NCBI RefSeq assembly: GCF_017875645.1
Contig: NZ_JAGGMR010000001.1
Span: 6,448,001-6,512,000 of the forward strand
From: Nocardia goodfellowii
GTDB taxonomy: Bacteria; Actinomycetota; Actinomycetes; Mycobacteriales; Mycobacteriaceae
DNA length: 64,000 bases
Direction of reading: 5' to 3'
Shown: piece by piece, positions 25,188-33,372 of the stretch
Layout: each line of letters starts with the position of its first letter
Position numbering within the stretch: the stretch's first letter is position 1
Position numbers and translations under genes: made by a program
Notes under the pieces: model-generated
Databases searched by the model: none
The model's input: the letters and a program-made list of their open reading frames with translations, nothing else
What the model was told of the DNA's origin: nothing

Positions 25188-26648
25188 TCAGTCCGTGGGC
25201 GTGTGGATTCGATTGCGCGGATCGACCGTCCGGCGCAGCGCTGCCAGCATCGCCGCATTGTGCGCGTAGCAGCGCTGCAGCGAGTCACCCGGTCCGATGT
25301 AGTTGACATAGCTACCCGCCGAGGCTTTTCGGAGCAGATGATGGGCGCGGCCGATCCAGGCGCGGGCGGCGTCGGCCGGGATGGGATGGAAGGCGCCCCA
25401 CTGAATCAGCGCGGCGTGGTTGCGCCAAGGAAACGCGGAGGCCACCGGGTTGGTGTCACGGACCGCGCCGTCCAGAGGATCGAGTTGCACCCATCCGGTC
25501 CCGCCCGCGCGGGAATGCTCGGTAATCGCGGCGAGGATCTGCTCGATGGTCGAATCGTCCAGGTGGGTGAGCACATCGGAGCCATTGGTGTAGCTGGTTC
25601 GCCGAGTCATCTCCTCGAGGACGAGATGCTGCACCGTGTCCATCGAGGAGCAACTTTGGGTGTCGACTGTCAGCGGTTCTGTCGTAGCTTCGATCAGGGC
25701 GGCCGCGGCGTGTGCCCCGGTCCCGGCCGGGCAGACGAGTTGGATCGCACAGCGCAGCCCACCATGCCCGTCGGCGGCCACGGTGATATTCGCCCAGTGA
25801 CTGCGATCGGCTGAGCGCAGCCAATGATTCCATCCATCGATGCACCGGCCGGTGCGGTCGCCTGGAAAAGACAGGGAGACAACGTCTTTAGCCGTGGCCG
25901 GGACGGTGCGATAGGTCAGTGAGGTGACTATGCCGACATAGGCGCCGGCACCGCGGACAGCCCAGAACAGATCAGGGTGCGACGTCGCGGATACCTCCGC
26001 TTCGGTGCCGTCCGGAAGCACCAGCGACGCCGACGTCAGGTGGTCACAGGTCAGGCCGTGCAGACGGGATTCGACCCCGACTCCCCCGCCGAGAGTCAGG
26101 CCGGCGATCCCGACCCCGGGGCAGACGCCCGCGGGAATCGTCCGGCCGTAGCGGTCGAGCGCCGTGTAGACGTCGTACAGCGAATTGCCGGGGCCGACGA
26201 CGGCCGCACCGTCGTGATATCGGAGCTGGTTCAGGTTCCGCAGATCGACGATCAGCGCACCGGTCGCCGCGGACGCTCCGGCATAACTGTGGCCTCCGGA
26301 GCGGGCGGCAACGCGCAAACCGTGCTCCGCGGCGAAGGTTACCGCGGCTGCGACGTCACCGGGAGCGGCTACCTGCACCACCGCCGCAGGGGACAACCCG
26401 TCGAACCGCGTGTTGAACAGTTGCTTGGCGGTTCCGTAATCGCCGTCGGCCGAGGTGATCACCCGGCCTTCGATCCGCCCGCTGAGGCGCTTCCAGTCGG
26501 CGCCTGCCGACCGGGTGTCCCGCGCCGTACCGGGCTCTGCGCCGGCCCGCCAACTGTCCGCGGTCATGCCGACCGCGGACAGCGCCACCGCGCCCCGCAA
26601 CCAATTCCGTCGAGTCCATTGAGTGTCGATGGCCAGGGAGGCTAGCAC
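25188..26648 (-). CDS. Tat-exported FAD-linked oxidase (berberine-bridge enzyme type)
   Basis: This is a 486-residue protein. A twin-arginine signal is visible near the N-terminus (TRRNWLRGAVALSAVG). The FAD_binding_4 domain follows, with AARSGGHSYAGASAATG carrying the histidine that links to the flavin 8-alpha position and AGVCPGVGIAGLTLGGG carrying the cysteine that links to C6, so bicovalent FAD attachment is expected. The C-terminal BBE tail (YIGPGDSLQRCYAHNAAMLAAL) is present. These enzymes oxidise sugars, lignans or alkaloid-like substrates with O2 outside the cytoplasmic membrane. It appears to be a single gene upstream of the methyltransferase. The substrate is unknown. Confidence 0.85.
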   Translation of the reverse strand: MLASLAIDTQWTRRNWLRGAVALSAVGMTADSWRAGAEPGTARDTRSAGADWKRLSGRIEGRVITSADGDYGTAKQLFNTRFDGLSPAAVVQVAAPGDVAAAVTFAAEHGLRVAARSGGHSYAGASAATGALIVDLRNLNQLRYHDGAAVVGPGNSLYDVYTALDRYGRTIPAGVCPGVGIAGLTLGGGVGVESRLHGLTCDHLTSASLVLPDGTEAEVSATSHPDLFWAVRGAGAYVGIVTSLTYRTVPATAKDVVSLSFPGDRTGRCIDGWNHWLRSADRSHWANITVAADGHGGLRCAIQLVCPAGTGAHAAAALIEATTEPLTVDTQSCSSMDTVQHLVLEEMTRRTSYTNGSDVLTHLDDSTIEQILAAITEHSRAGGTGWVQLDPLDGAVRDTNPVASAFPWRNHAALIQWGAFHPIPADAARAWIGRAHHLLRKASAGSYVNYIGPGDSLQRCYAHNAAMLAALRRTVDPRNRIHTPTD

Positions 26649-26717
26649 CCTCCCAGCGAATCACATGCTGTGGGACGCTGTTCGGTCCAACGTGCGGTAG
26701 GAGCGCCTGTTCCGGCT

Positions 26718-27971
26718 TTACCCGGGCAGTGCGGCCGTGGGCGGAAAGGTGACCGGCAAGCTCGCCAAGGCTCGATGGAAGGGACCGGGTCGCCAGGCCG
26801 GCGGGGCGTCCGGTGCGGCCGGTCGCATTTCGGGCAGGGCGTCGAGGAGTTGATCGATGGCATCCTGCGCGATCTGATAGGCCAGTGACTGAGCCGGGCA
26901 GGCGTGCTGGCCGATCCCCCAGGCCAGATGCGAGCGATTGCCCGTGTGATCGTCGGCGCTGGTGGTGAGATCGTGGTTGCAGGCGGCCATGCTGATCACG
27001 ACAGGCTGATGGGCGGGCAGCCAGATATCACCGACGAGGATCGGCTGCCGGGGATAGGTGGTGAGGAAGTTGGCCAGCGGCGGATCGTTGAACAAGACCT
27101 TGTCCAAAGCGTCGCGGGTAGAGAGGTTTCCACCGAGGACGCTGCCCCCGAAGCTGTCGTCGGTCAGGATCAGTCGCAGGGCGTTGGCGATCAGATTCTG
27201 CTGGAACTCGATTCCGGCGCCGTAGTGCCCGGCGACCTGGTGGACCATCTCCTCGTCATCGAGTCCGGCCGGATGTTGCAGCAACATCGAGGTGATGTCG
27301 CGGCCGGGGCGCGCCTTCTTCAACGCCACCAATTCCATCATCGCGGCGCTGATCATCTGGTTGCCGTGCTCGGCGTCGACGCCCTCCACCAGGGCGGCCA
27401 TCCCCGTGGCGACGCGTTGGCCGATCTGCGCCGGGCAGCCCAGCACGACATTGACGACCTCGAACGTCAGCGGAAAGGCGAACTGACGGATCAGGTCGGC
27501 GGTACCGGTTTCACAGAACCCGTTGATCAGCTTGACCGCGATCTGCTCCACCCGAGTATGCAGCGCGTACAGGTCCACTTCCCGGTTGCTGGCCGTGATC
27601 GCCTGCCGGTAGCGGTGGAACTCCGCGCCGGAGTTCCGGCTCGCGGTGGGACGCCACTGCATGATCGGCAGGACCGGACAGTCGGCCGGAACTGTGCTCT
27701 GCCAGGTACGGGGATCGGCGGGAAAGTGTTCGGGGTCGTTGAGGATTCGCAACGCGGTGTCGTAATCGATCACCAATGTCGCGGATACTCCCGGCGCCAG
27801 TTCCACCGGCGCCAATGCGCCGAACTTCGCTCGCATCGAACGGTACACCCGGTGCGGATCTGCGGCGAATTCCGCTGTGTACAAAGGAATCGGTGAGTCG
27901 TTCAGGGCGAGCGGCGAACCATGGGCGAACGTCGCCCGCGATGGGACGGGTGCGGGATTCCGGGGTGCCAA
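26718..27971 (-). CDS. Cytochrome P450 lacking the ExxR arginine (CYP157-like)
   Basis: This is a 417-residue protein. The haem-thiolate region is WGIGQHACPAQSLAYQIAQD (Cys about 358), and DIWLPAHQPVVISMAACNHD marks the preceding strand. The K-helix position, normally ExxR, reads ALDKVLFNDPPL, so the arginine is missing. The tail AWRPGPFHRALASLPVTF is typical of the CYP157 group found in streptomycete conservons, which also lack ExxR. No conservon genes (kinase, roadblock, GTPase) are present here. The start is uncertain; the TTG at 27971 gives the same length as the paralogue at 54.7 kb, and open sequence extends further upstream. Divergent from an AraC gene. Partner, substrate and catalytic competence are unknown. 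Confidence 0.78.
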   Translation of the reverse strand: MAPRNPAPVPSRATFAHGSPLALNDSPIPLYTAEFAADPHRVYRSMRAKFGALAPVELAPGVSATLVIDYDTALRILNDPEHFPADPRTWQSTVPADCPVLPIMQWRPTASRNSGAEFHRYRQAITASNREVDLYALHTRVEQIAVKLINGFCETGTADLIRQFAFPLTFEVVNVVLGCPAQIGQRVATGMAALVEGVDAEHGNQMISAAMMELVALKKARPGRDITSMLLQHPAGLDDEEMVHQVAGHYGAGIEFQQNLIANALRLILTDDSFGGSVLGGNLSTRDALDKVLFNDPPLANFLTTYPRQPILVGDIWLPAHQPVVISMAACNHDLTTSADDHTGNRSHLAWGIGQHACPAQSLAYQIAQDAIDQLLDALPEMRPAAPDAPPAWRPGPFHRALASLPVTFPPTAALPG

Positions 27972-28220
27972 TTTCGTCCTAACAGCTTGTGACAGCAGGG
28001 TTTTGGCCGCGCTCGTGGGCTCGGCGGGGGGCGAAACGGTTTTCGCTACGACGGTGCCATCCCGGCGCGCGATCGGAAAGTGTCGAATGTGCCAATGTGC
28101 CGGGCGAACCGCGCCAGCGCAGCGGCCGGATTCGAGTCGAAGCAGCCCGCCGTGGTCGACTACTGTCGCTGACGGTCGCATCTCGGCGGCATGTCGTTCA
28201 CGGTGATTAGGTGTTCGTAA

Positions 28221-29201
28221 GTGGATACGGCGGACAATGTCGCGTTCTCGAAGTTCATCCTGGACAGCGTCGGTTTGACGGAGTCGTCCCGGCAGCAGCT
28301 CGCGCGTGCGGCGAGCCTCCCGTCGTGGTTGCTCGACGACGGCGATGCCATGGTGCCCAGTTCCGTGCAACTGCGGTTGTGGGAGTTGATCGAGCACCAG
28401 CTGGGCGATCCGGATATCGCGTTACGCGTCGGGCAGCTGAATACGCTGGGCCGCTTCGGTTTACACGACTACCTGTTCAGCACCGCGCCGACTCTCGCCG
28501 AGGGGCTGGCGCTGGCCGAGCGGCATGCCGATCTCATCACGACCAACATCGGGTTCGCGGTGTCGGGCGAGTCCGCGGACGAGGCGAACGCGGACTTCCG
28601 GCTACTGCGCGGCCAGGGCCGCGGACGTCAACTGGCGACCCAGTTTTCGCTCGCGGCGGTCGTTGCCCGAGCGCGGTTCGCCACCGGGCGCGACGTGCAT
28701 CCGGTCCGGGTCAGGTTCCGGCAGCGCGCGCCGCGACGGCACCAGCACTTCGCCGAGGTGTTCGGCACGCACCGTATCGATTTCGGTGCACCGACCGACC
28801 AGATCACTTTCCGGACAACTGATTTGGCTCTGCCGCTGCGCACAACCGACGCCGCGCTGGCCGAGGTTCTGCGCCGGTGCGCGATGGCGCTGCCGCCACC
28901 GCCGCACCTCGATTCCACGTGGTCCAGTCAGGTGCGACATGCGCTGGCGACGATGCTCGGCGAAAGTCCCGTGACGATCGACCGGGTCGCGCGATACCTG
29001 GTGACCAGCAGACGCAGCCTGCAGCGCAGGCTGGCCGACGAGGGCACCACCTGGACGCGCGAACTCGACCGGGCCCGGAGCGCTCTGGTGGAGCACCAGT
29101 CGCACCTCGAACCGAACGACACTCAGGCGTCGTTGGCTCGACGCGTCGGTTACTCCGATCCCGGGACCCTGCGCCGCGCCCAAAAGCGCTGGGGGCGTTG
29201 A
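28221..29201 (+). CDS. AraC-family transcriptional regulator (arabinose_bd N-domain type)
   Basis: The 326-residue protein has an N-terminal ~200-residue Arabinose_bd-like ligand domain (LRVGQLNTLGRFGLHDYLFS, TLAEGLALAERHADLI) and a C-terminal AraC HTH pair: TIDRVARYLVTSRRSLQRRL, then QASLARRVGYSDPGTLRRAQ. Relatives regulate lipid, steroid or aromatic degradation or a divergently encoded oxidase. It starts with GTG at 28221 and is divergent from the P450 gene across about 250 bp, so the P450 gene is its most likely target. No operator is obvious by eye. Confidence 0.85.
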   Translation: MDTADNVAFSKFILDSVGLTESSRQQLARAASLPSWLLDDGDAMVPSSVQLRLWELIEHQLGDPDIALRVGQLNTLGRFGLHDYLFSTAPTLAEGLALAERHADLITTNIGFAVSGESADEANADFRLLRGQGRGRQLATQFSLAAVVARARFATGRDVHPVRVRFRQRAPRRHQHFAEVFGTHRIDFGAPTDQITFRTTDLALPLRTTDAALAEVLRRCAMALPPPPHLDSTWSSQVRHALATMLGESPVTIDRVARYLVTSRRSLQRRLADEGTTWTRELDRARSALVEHQSHLEPNDTQASLARRVGYSDPGTLRRAQKRWGR

Positions 29202-29338
29202 GGCGGGGTTGCACCCGCGCCAACTATCGGGCAAACCGCGCCACCTCGGCTCCTGCGCGCCGCGAAGCCGAATCGACTGCCACATACTGGCTTTCACCTG
29301 CCGCGGTGCGGCACGACGAGCCGAGGAAGGGCGAACGC

Positions 29339-30535
29339 ATGGACGAGGCACCCGGCAACAGCCCAGCCCAACGCCTACTACCCGGGGTGCTGCGGCTCGG
29401 CGGTCACAGGCTGGCCGAGAAGGTGTTTCGGCGCGGAGCCGGTGCGATTCCGATGCGTCCGAACGAGATGAACGCGCAGTGGCTCACCCTGGTTCTAGCG
29501 TCCGAATATCCCGGGGCGGAAGTGGAGTCGTTCGATATCGCCGATGCCGGCGGCGGCACCACGAGCCGGTGGAGGGCGACGGTCAGCTACAACGAGGCGG
29601 GCCGTCGGGCGCGGTTGCCCGAGCACCTGTTCGCCAAGACCACCCTGACCTTCACCCAACGTTTGACGCAGTACTTGGCGCACGCGCTGCCCGGCGAACC
29701 CGGTTTCTTCCAGTACCTGCGCCCGGAGCTCGATATCGAGGCACCGCGCGGGTATTTCGGCACCGCCGATACGCGCACCGGCCGCTCACTCACGCTGCTC
29801 GAAGACATCGGCGTCACCAAGCAGGCCCGGTTCTGTACCCCGATGGAACCCATCGGACTGGTCCAGATACAGGGCCTGCTGGCGAATATGGCTACCTGGC
29901 ACGGTCATTACTGGGAGTCTCCCGAGTTGACCCGCTTCGAATGGCTGAAGACACCGAGCGCGCATTTCAGCAACTTCGACCGGCTGCTGGGTATGCGGAA
30001 ACGCGCGATCGTCGGGCTGCGGCGCGCCCCCGAAATCGTCCCGGACACACTGCCTCCCATCCAGGACAAACTCTATGACGCATGCGCACGGTCGCTGCTG
30101 ATCGCCGAACGGGGCGCGCAAACCCTGCTGCACGGCGACCCGCATATCGGCAATGCCTATGTGTGCGGCGACGGCAGCATGGGTTTCACCGATTGGCAGT
30201 TGGTCCTGCGCGGCAGCTGGGCGTACGACGTGGCCTACACGATCACCTCCGGATTGGAGGTAACGGACCGCCGGGCTTGGGAACGCGAGCTCATCGCCTT
30301 CTACATCGACCGCCTGCACGCCGCGGGCGGCCCGGCGCTGTCCTTCGAAGACGCCTGGCTCGCCTATCGACAGCAGTGTCTCTACCCGTATTTCGCGTGG
30401 ATGATCACTATCGGACGCAGCGCCCTCATGCCGGAATTCCAGCCGGCCGAGGTATGCCGGGCGATTGTGCACCGGACTGCCACCGCGATTATGGACCTCG
30501 ACGCGCTCGAGGCCGTCGAAGTTCGATCCACTTGA
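29339..30535 (+). CDS. Aminoglycoside phosphotransferase/ecdysteroid-kinase-like protein
   Basis: The 398-residue kinase-like protein carries the catalytic motif LLHGDPHIGNAYVCGDG (Brenner-type HGDxHxxN) and the Mg-binding aspartate in GFTDWQLVLRGSWAYDVAY. The N-lobe contains RLPEHLFAKTTLTFTQRL. The layout is that of the EcKinase/DUF1679 branch common in mycolata, often near steroid or lipid catabolic genes. It probably phosphorylates a small hydroxylated molecule, and antibiotic resistance is not implied. The ATG at 29339 has GAGGAAGG 7 bases upstream. It follows the AraC gene by 137 bp in the same direction. Confidence 0.8.
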   Translation: MDEAPGNSPAQRLLPGVLRLGGHRLAEKVFRRGAGAIPMRPNEMNAQWLTLVLASEYPGAEVESFDIADAGGGTTSRWRATVSYNEAGRRARLPEHLFAKTTLTFTQRLTQYLAHALPGEPGFFQYLRPELDIEAPRGYFGTADTRTGRSLTLLEDIGVTKQARFCTPMEPIGLVQIQGLLANMATWHGHYWESPELTRFEWLKTPSAHFSNFDRLLGMRKRAIVGLRRAPEIVPDTLPPIQDKLYDACARSLLIAERGAQTLLHGDPHIGNAYVCGDGSMGFTDWQLVLRGSWAYDVAYTITSGLEVTDRRAWERELIAFYIDRLHAAGGPALSFEDAWLAYRQQCLYPYFAWMITIGRSALMPEFQPAEVCRAIVHRTATAIMDLDALEAVEVRST

Positions 30536-30601
30536 TCGGTGCGGCGGTTCTCTGCTGGGCCACGCGCTGACTGGGGCCTGCGAGCATGTTGCCCTGGTTC
30601 G

Positions 30602-31330
30602 TCACAGCCGGGCGGCGGGGTGACGGCCCGGGACGGCAGGGTGGACCTGCTCGATCCGGTCGCGGGCGACATACATCGACCAGTAGTGCTCGGCGAGGTC
30701 GTCCGGGTCGGCCATTGGCAGGGGCGAACCCGTTGTCGCGGAAGCGGACTCGGCGATTTCGCTGTTGGCGATGTAGGCCGCGACGGCGAGCATGCCGACA
30801 TAGATTCCGGAGCCGGCCAGCTCGCCGTGCAGGGAGTGGGCATAGTTGCGGGCGGCGGCCATCACCGGCCCAACCCCGCTCAGATGTGGGAGAGGTTCCA
30901 CCGCCGAGTAGCCGTGGGTCAAGAGGAACGCGCCGTCACCGCGGGCGGTCCACTCCGGAAGGAGTGCCCGGACCACTTCGACAGGAGTGAGTAGAAGCAG
31001 CGGGATCAGGCGTCGCAACGCGGTAGCGCCGAGTTCGGCGGCGGGCGTGAAGTCTTGCTCGCCACTGATCGGGCCGTACTCCACGACATCGATACGGCCG
31101 AAATGATCGCCGATGGCCGTGATGAGGGCCGGAACGCCTTCAGGATCGGACAGATCAGCGGGAAAGGCGGCCGCCTCGATACCGGCGGTATGCAGACGTT
31201 CGGTGAGCGCGCTCAAACGGTCCTTTCGGCGCGCCACCAAGGCGACCCGGAAACCTTCGCGACCGAAACGGCGCGCGACCGATTCGCCGAGGCCGCTCCC
31301 GGCTCCGAATACTGCGATGACTTTCGACAC
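30602..31330 (-). CDS. Atypical short-chain dehydrogenase/reductase
   Basis: This is a 242-residue Rossmann protein. The cofactor loop VIAVFGAGSGLGESVARRFG and ALVARRKDRL (an Arg-rich second strand, suggesting NADP) are clear. Asp of the adenine pocket appears in FPADLSDPEG. At the place of the YxxxK active site the sequence reads LTHGYSAVEPLPHLSGVGPV and then MAAARNY, so the usual Tyr and Lys are missing. It may be a non-catalytic or altered SDR. The GTG at 31330 has GGGAGA 5 bases upstream. It is divergent from an HxlR regulator with 95 bp between them, a standard HxlR-target arrangement. Confidence 0.8.
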   Translation of the reverse strand: MSKVIAVFGAGSGLGESVARRFGREGFRVALVARRKDRLSALTERLHTAGIEAAAFPADLSDPEGVPALITAIGDHFGRIDVVEYGPISGEQDFTPAAELGATALRRLIPLLLLTPVEVVRALLPEWTARGDGAFLLTHGYSAVEPLPHLSGVGPVMAAARNYAHSLHGELAGSGIYVGMLAVAAYIANSEIAESASATTGSPLPMADPDDLAEHYWSMYVARDRIEQVHPAVPGRHPAARL

Positions 31331-31425
31331 GAGTTCTCCCACTTCCTGTTTCCGGTGTGCAGGATCAGGATGAAAGATCGAAAGACTCGTTACAAAAGGC
31401 ACATCCATGTTCGTGCCGGAGGGAA

Positions 31426-31830
31426 ATGTGCGCAATGGCGGACGATGTGCGAGCTCGCCCCACCTCCCGCGTCGGTCCGTGCGCGGGCATTCCACCGGAG
31501 CGGATGGATTCCATCCGCCGTGTCCTGGGTCGCGTCGGCGACAAATGGAGCCTGCTGGTGATCGCGGTGCTGGAGAACGGGCCGCTGCGCTATAGCGATC
31601 TGCAATTCGGTGTCACCGGCATCTCCCAACGCATGCTCACCCGCACACTGCGCCAACTGCACCAAGACGGACTGGTCAGCCGCACCTCCTACCCGGAGGT
31701 GCCACCCCGGGTCGAATACACGCTCACACCGCTGGGCGAGGGGTTACTGGAAATCGTTGGCGCTCTGGTGGATTGGGCCTCCGAGCACCACGAAGAGATG
31801 GACCGCGACCATGCCGCCGGACCGGTCTGA
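31426..31830 (+). CDS. HxlR-family transcriptional regulator
   Basis: The ~134-residue winged-helix regulator has the family signature DSIRRVLGRVGDKWSLLVIA, then LRYSDLQFGVTGISQRMLTR, then the wing SRTSYPEVPPRVEYTLTPLG. HxlR proteins act as dimers and respond to electrophiles or oxidants in the few studied cases. The cysteine in VGPCAGIP near the N-terminus is at a place often used for sensing. Two ATGs are possible, 31426 and 31435, around a GGAGG box. The divergent SDR gene is its likely target. Confidence 0.85.
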   Translation: MCAMADDVRARPTSRVGPCAGIPPERMDSIRRVLGRVGDKWSLLVIAVLENGPLRYSDLQFGVTGISQRMLTRTLRQLHQDGLVSRTSYPEVPPRVEYTLTPLGEGLLEIVGALVDWASEHHEEMDRDHAAGPV

Positions 31831-32161
31831 CGGCGCAGCACTCACCCGCCAAGGCTGATCGGGTGTGCCGCACGATGAGCGACTCGCCGCTCGAGAAGTC
31901 GATCCGGTCCCACGAAATCCTCTATGGCACAGGCGGTTCGCGGCGGCGGCCCGGCTGTCGGCGAATGTGCCGCAAACTCGTCAGCCGCATCGAGGCACGG
32001 ACACTGGGCGGGGGGCGTGCCCGTAGTGCCCGTCGGCATCTGTATTGTCGCCGTCCGTCGGACCAGCACAGTGCCTGGTCTCCACGCTCGAATGAGTCGG
32101 TCAGCCGCCGCTCCGGCGCACCCGATCAGGCTGGACTCCCCATACTCGAGAGGTTCGAATC
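31831..32161. other. 331-bp intergenic region
   Basis: I see no gene supported on either strand. A GAGAGG ribosome-site-like sequence near 32150 precedes the small ORF at 32162. Confidence 0.35.
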
Positions 32162-32374
32162 ATGACTTCCAACGCAATTGCGGCAAAGACCGCGCAGACG
32201 AATTCCGATGTGCCGGTGCCTGTCCTGGCAGCGCCGTCGCTGGACAGTCGCTTGTCCTGGCAGGTCGAGAACGTATTGACGTGGTTGGCGGCTGTTCGCG
32301 CGGCGGAGTTGAGCGGAAACGGCGTTACGCCGGACCTTGGTTACGCCGGCCCCGTCGAGCCTGCCGCAGCGTAG
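32162..32374 (+). CDS. Small protein of unknown function (70 aa)
   Basis: This short ORF has an ATG preceded by GAGAGG at about 6 bases. It encodes a 70-residue protein with a Ser/Thr/Ala start, a helical centre (LSWQVENVLTWLAAVRAAEL) and a Gly/Pro-rich end (GYAGPVEPAAA). It has no signal peptide, no Cys and no membrane segment. It stands alone between the HxlR and GAF-ANTAR genes. A leader-peptide-like role is conceivable, but no modifying enzyme is adjacent. The third codon positions are GC-rich, which supports coding; otherwise evidence is thin. Confidence 0.45.
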   Translation: MTSNAIAAKTAQTNSDVPVPVLAAPSLDSRLSWQVENVLTWLAAVRAAELSGNGVTPDLGYAGPVEPAAA

Positions 32375-32646
32375 GCCGAGAGCCATTCGGGCAGGCCGGC
32401 CCGGTCCGCCCGGCGCCGAGTCGCTGATCATGGCCTATACCCTGATCACGGCACCGCCGTCCAGGCCGTGACGGCGGCGGAACCCCGGGCCGACCAGCAC
32501 AGCCGGTCGGCGGACTCAGCTGATGGCCGCACTGACTAATCCGCCGCCCTCCGGCGTCGGTGGGCATCATTCGCGCAAACCGGGGTACGACCACGAGGTG
32601 ACCAGGTCGGTATCAGCGCCGTCCGCGCGTAGCGGAGGAGGTCGGA

Positions 32647-33372
32647 ATGAACAGTACGGACACCTCGCTGGCGGATGAGCTGGCCGTGGCTTTCGCCAGA
32701 GCATCCGGTCTGCTGTTATCGGCCGACACCGTGCACACCGCATTACAACTGAGCACTTCACTTGCCGCACTGACCATTCCCGGCACCGCCGGCTCCGGCA
32801 TCACCCTGTTGAATGCGCAGGGCGAGCGGGTCACCGCGGCCGCAACCGACGCCGTCGTGGAGCAGGCCGACGCGCTGCAATATCGGCTCGGCACCGGACC
32901 GTGCCTGGCAGCCTGGGCCGAACGGTGCCTGGTGCGTGTCGACGATCTGCACACCGACGACCGGTGGCCGGAGTGGGCGGGCAACGCGGCGGAACTGGGT
33001 CTACGCTCCTCGCTCAGCGCTCCCCTGGTCGCCGGATCGACGGCATTGGGAGCCTTGAAGGTCTATTCGACCCGGCCCCGCCGCTTCGGACCCGAAGAGG
33101 AGCACTGCCTCACCCTGTTCGCCACCCAGGCCGCCATCTTCCTGTCTAATCTGCGCACCACGGAGGAAGTCGATCGAGCTGGTGAGCTGCTGCGGAAGAG
33201 CATGCGGGAGCGTGACGTGGTGGCTTTGGCCAAGGGCGTCATCATGGCGCGCGAGGAAGTCGACGAACGCACCGCGTTCCTGAAACTCGCCGCCTGGGCC
33301 CAGGAGCACGGGACGACCGTGCGGCGGAGTGCGGAACGAGTGGTCGGTTCGACGACGCGGCGGCGGCGATGA
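32647..33372 (+). CDS. GAF-ANTAR RNA-binding antiterminator protein
   Basis: The 241-residue signalling protein has a GAF domain (residues ~20-165: GSGITLLNAQGERVTAAATD, YRLGTGPCLAAW) followed by an ANTAR domain (residues ~175-240: LAKGVIMAREEVDERTAFLK with conserved Ala, and the helical tail). ANTAR domains bind two-hexaloop RNA to prevent termination, and the GAF domain senses a small molecule or redox state. In mycolata these proteins are stress regulators. Its stop overlaps the ATG of the SpoIIE gene, so the two are made together. The upstream 272 bp may hold the promoter. Confidence 0.85.
   Translation: MNSTDTSLADELAVAFARASGLLLSADTVHTALQLSTSLAALTIPGTAGSGITLLNAQGERVTAAATDAVVEQADALQYRLGTGPCLAAWAERCLVRVDDLHTDDRWPEWAGNAAELGLRSSLSAPLVAGSTALGALKVYSTRPRRFGPEEEHCLTLFATQAAIFLSNLRTTEEVDRAGELLRKSMRERDVVALAKGVIMAREEVDERTAFLKLAAWAQEHGTTVRRSAERVVGSTTRRRR

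Noticed and set aside
31331..31425. GTTACAAAAGGCAC as an HxlR operator
   Set aside because: Only a partial inverted repeat (3 of 5 pairs) is present; too weak to list.
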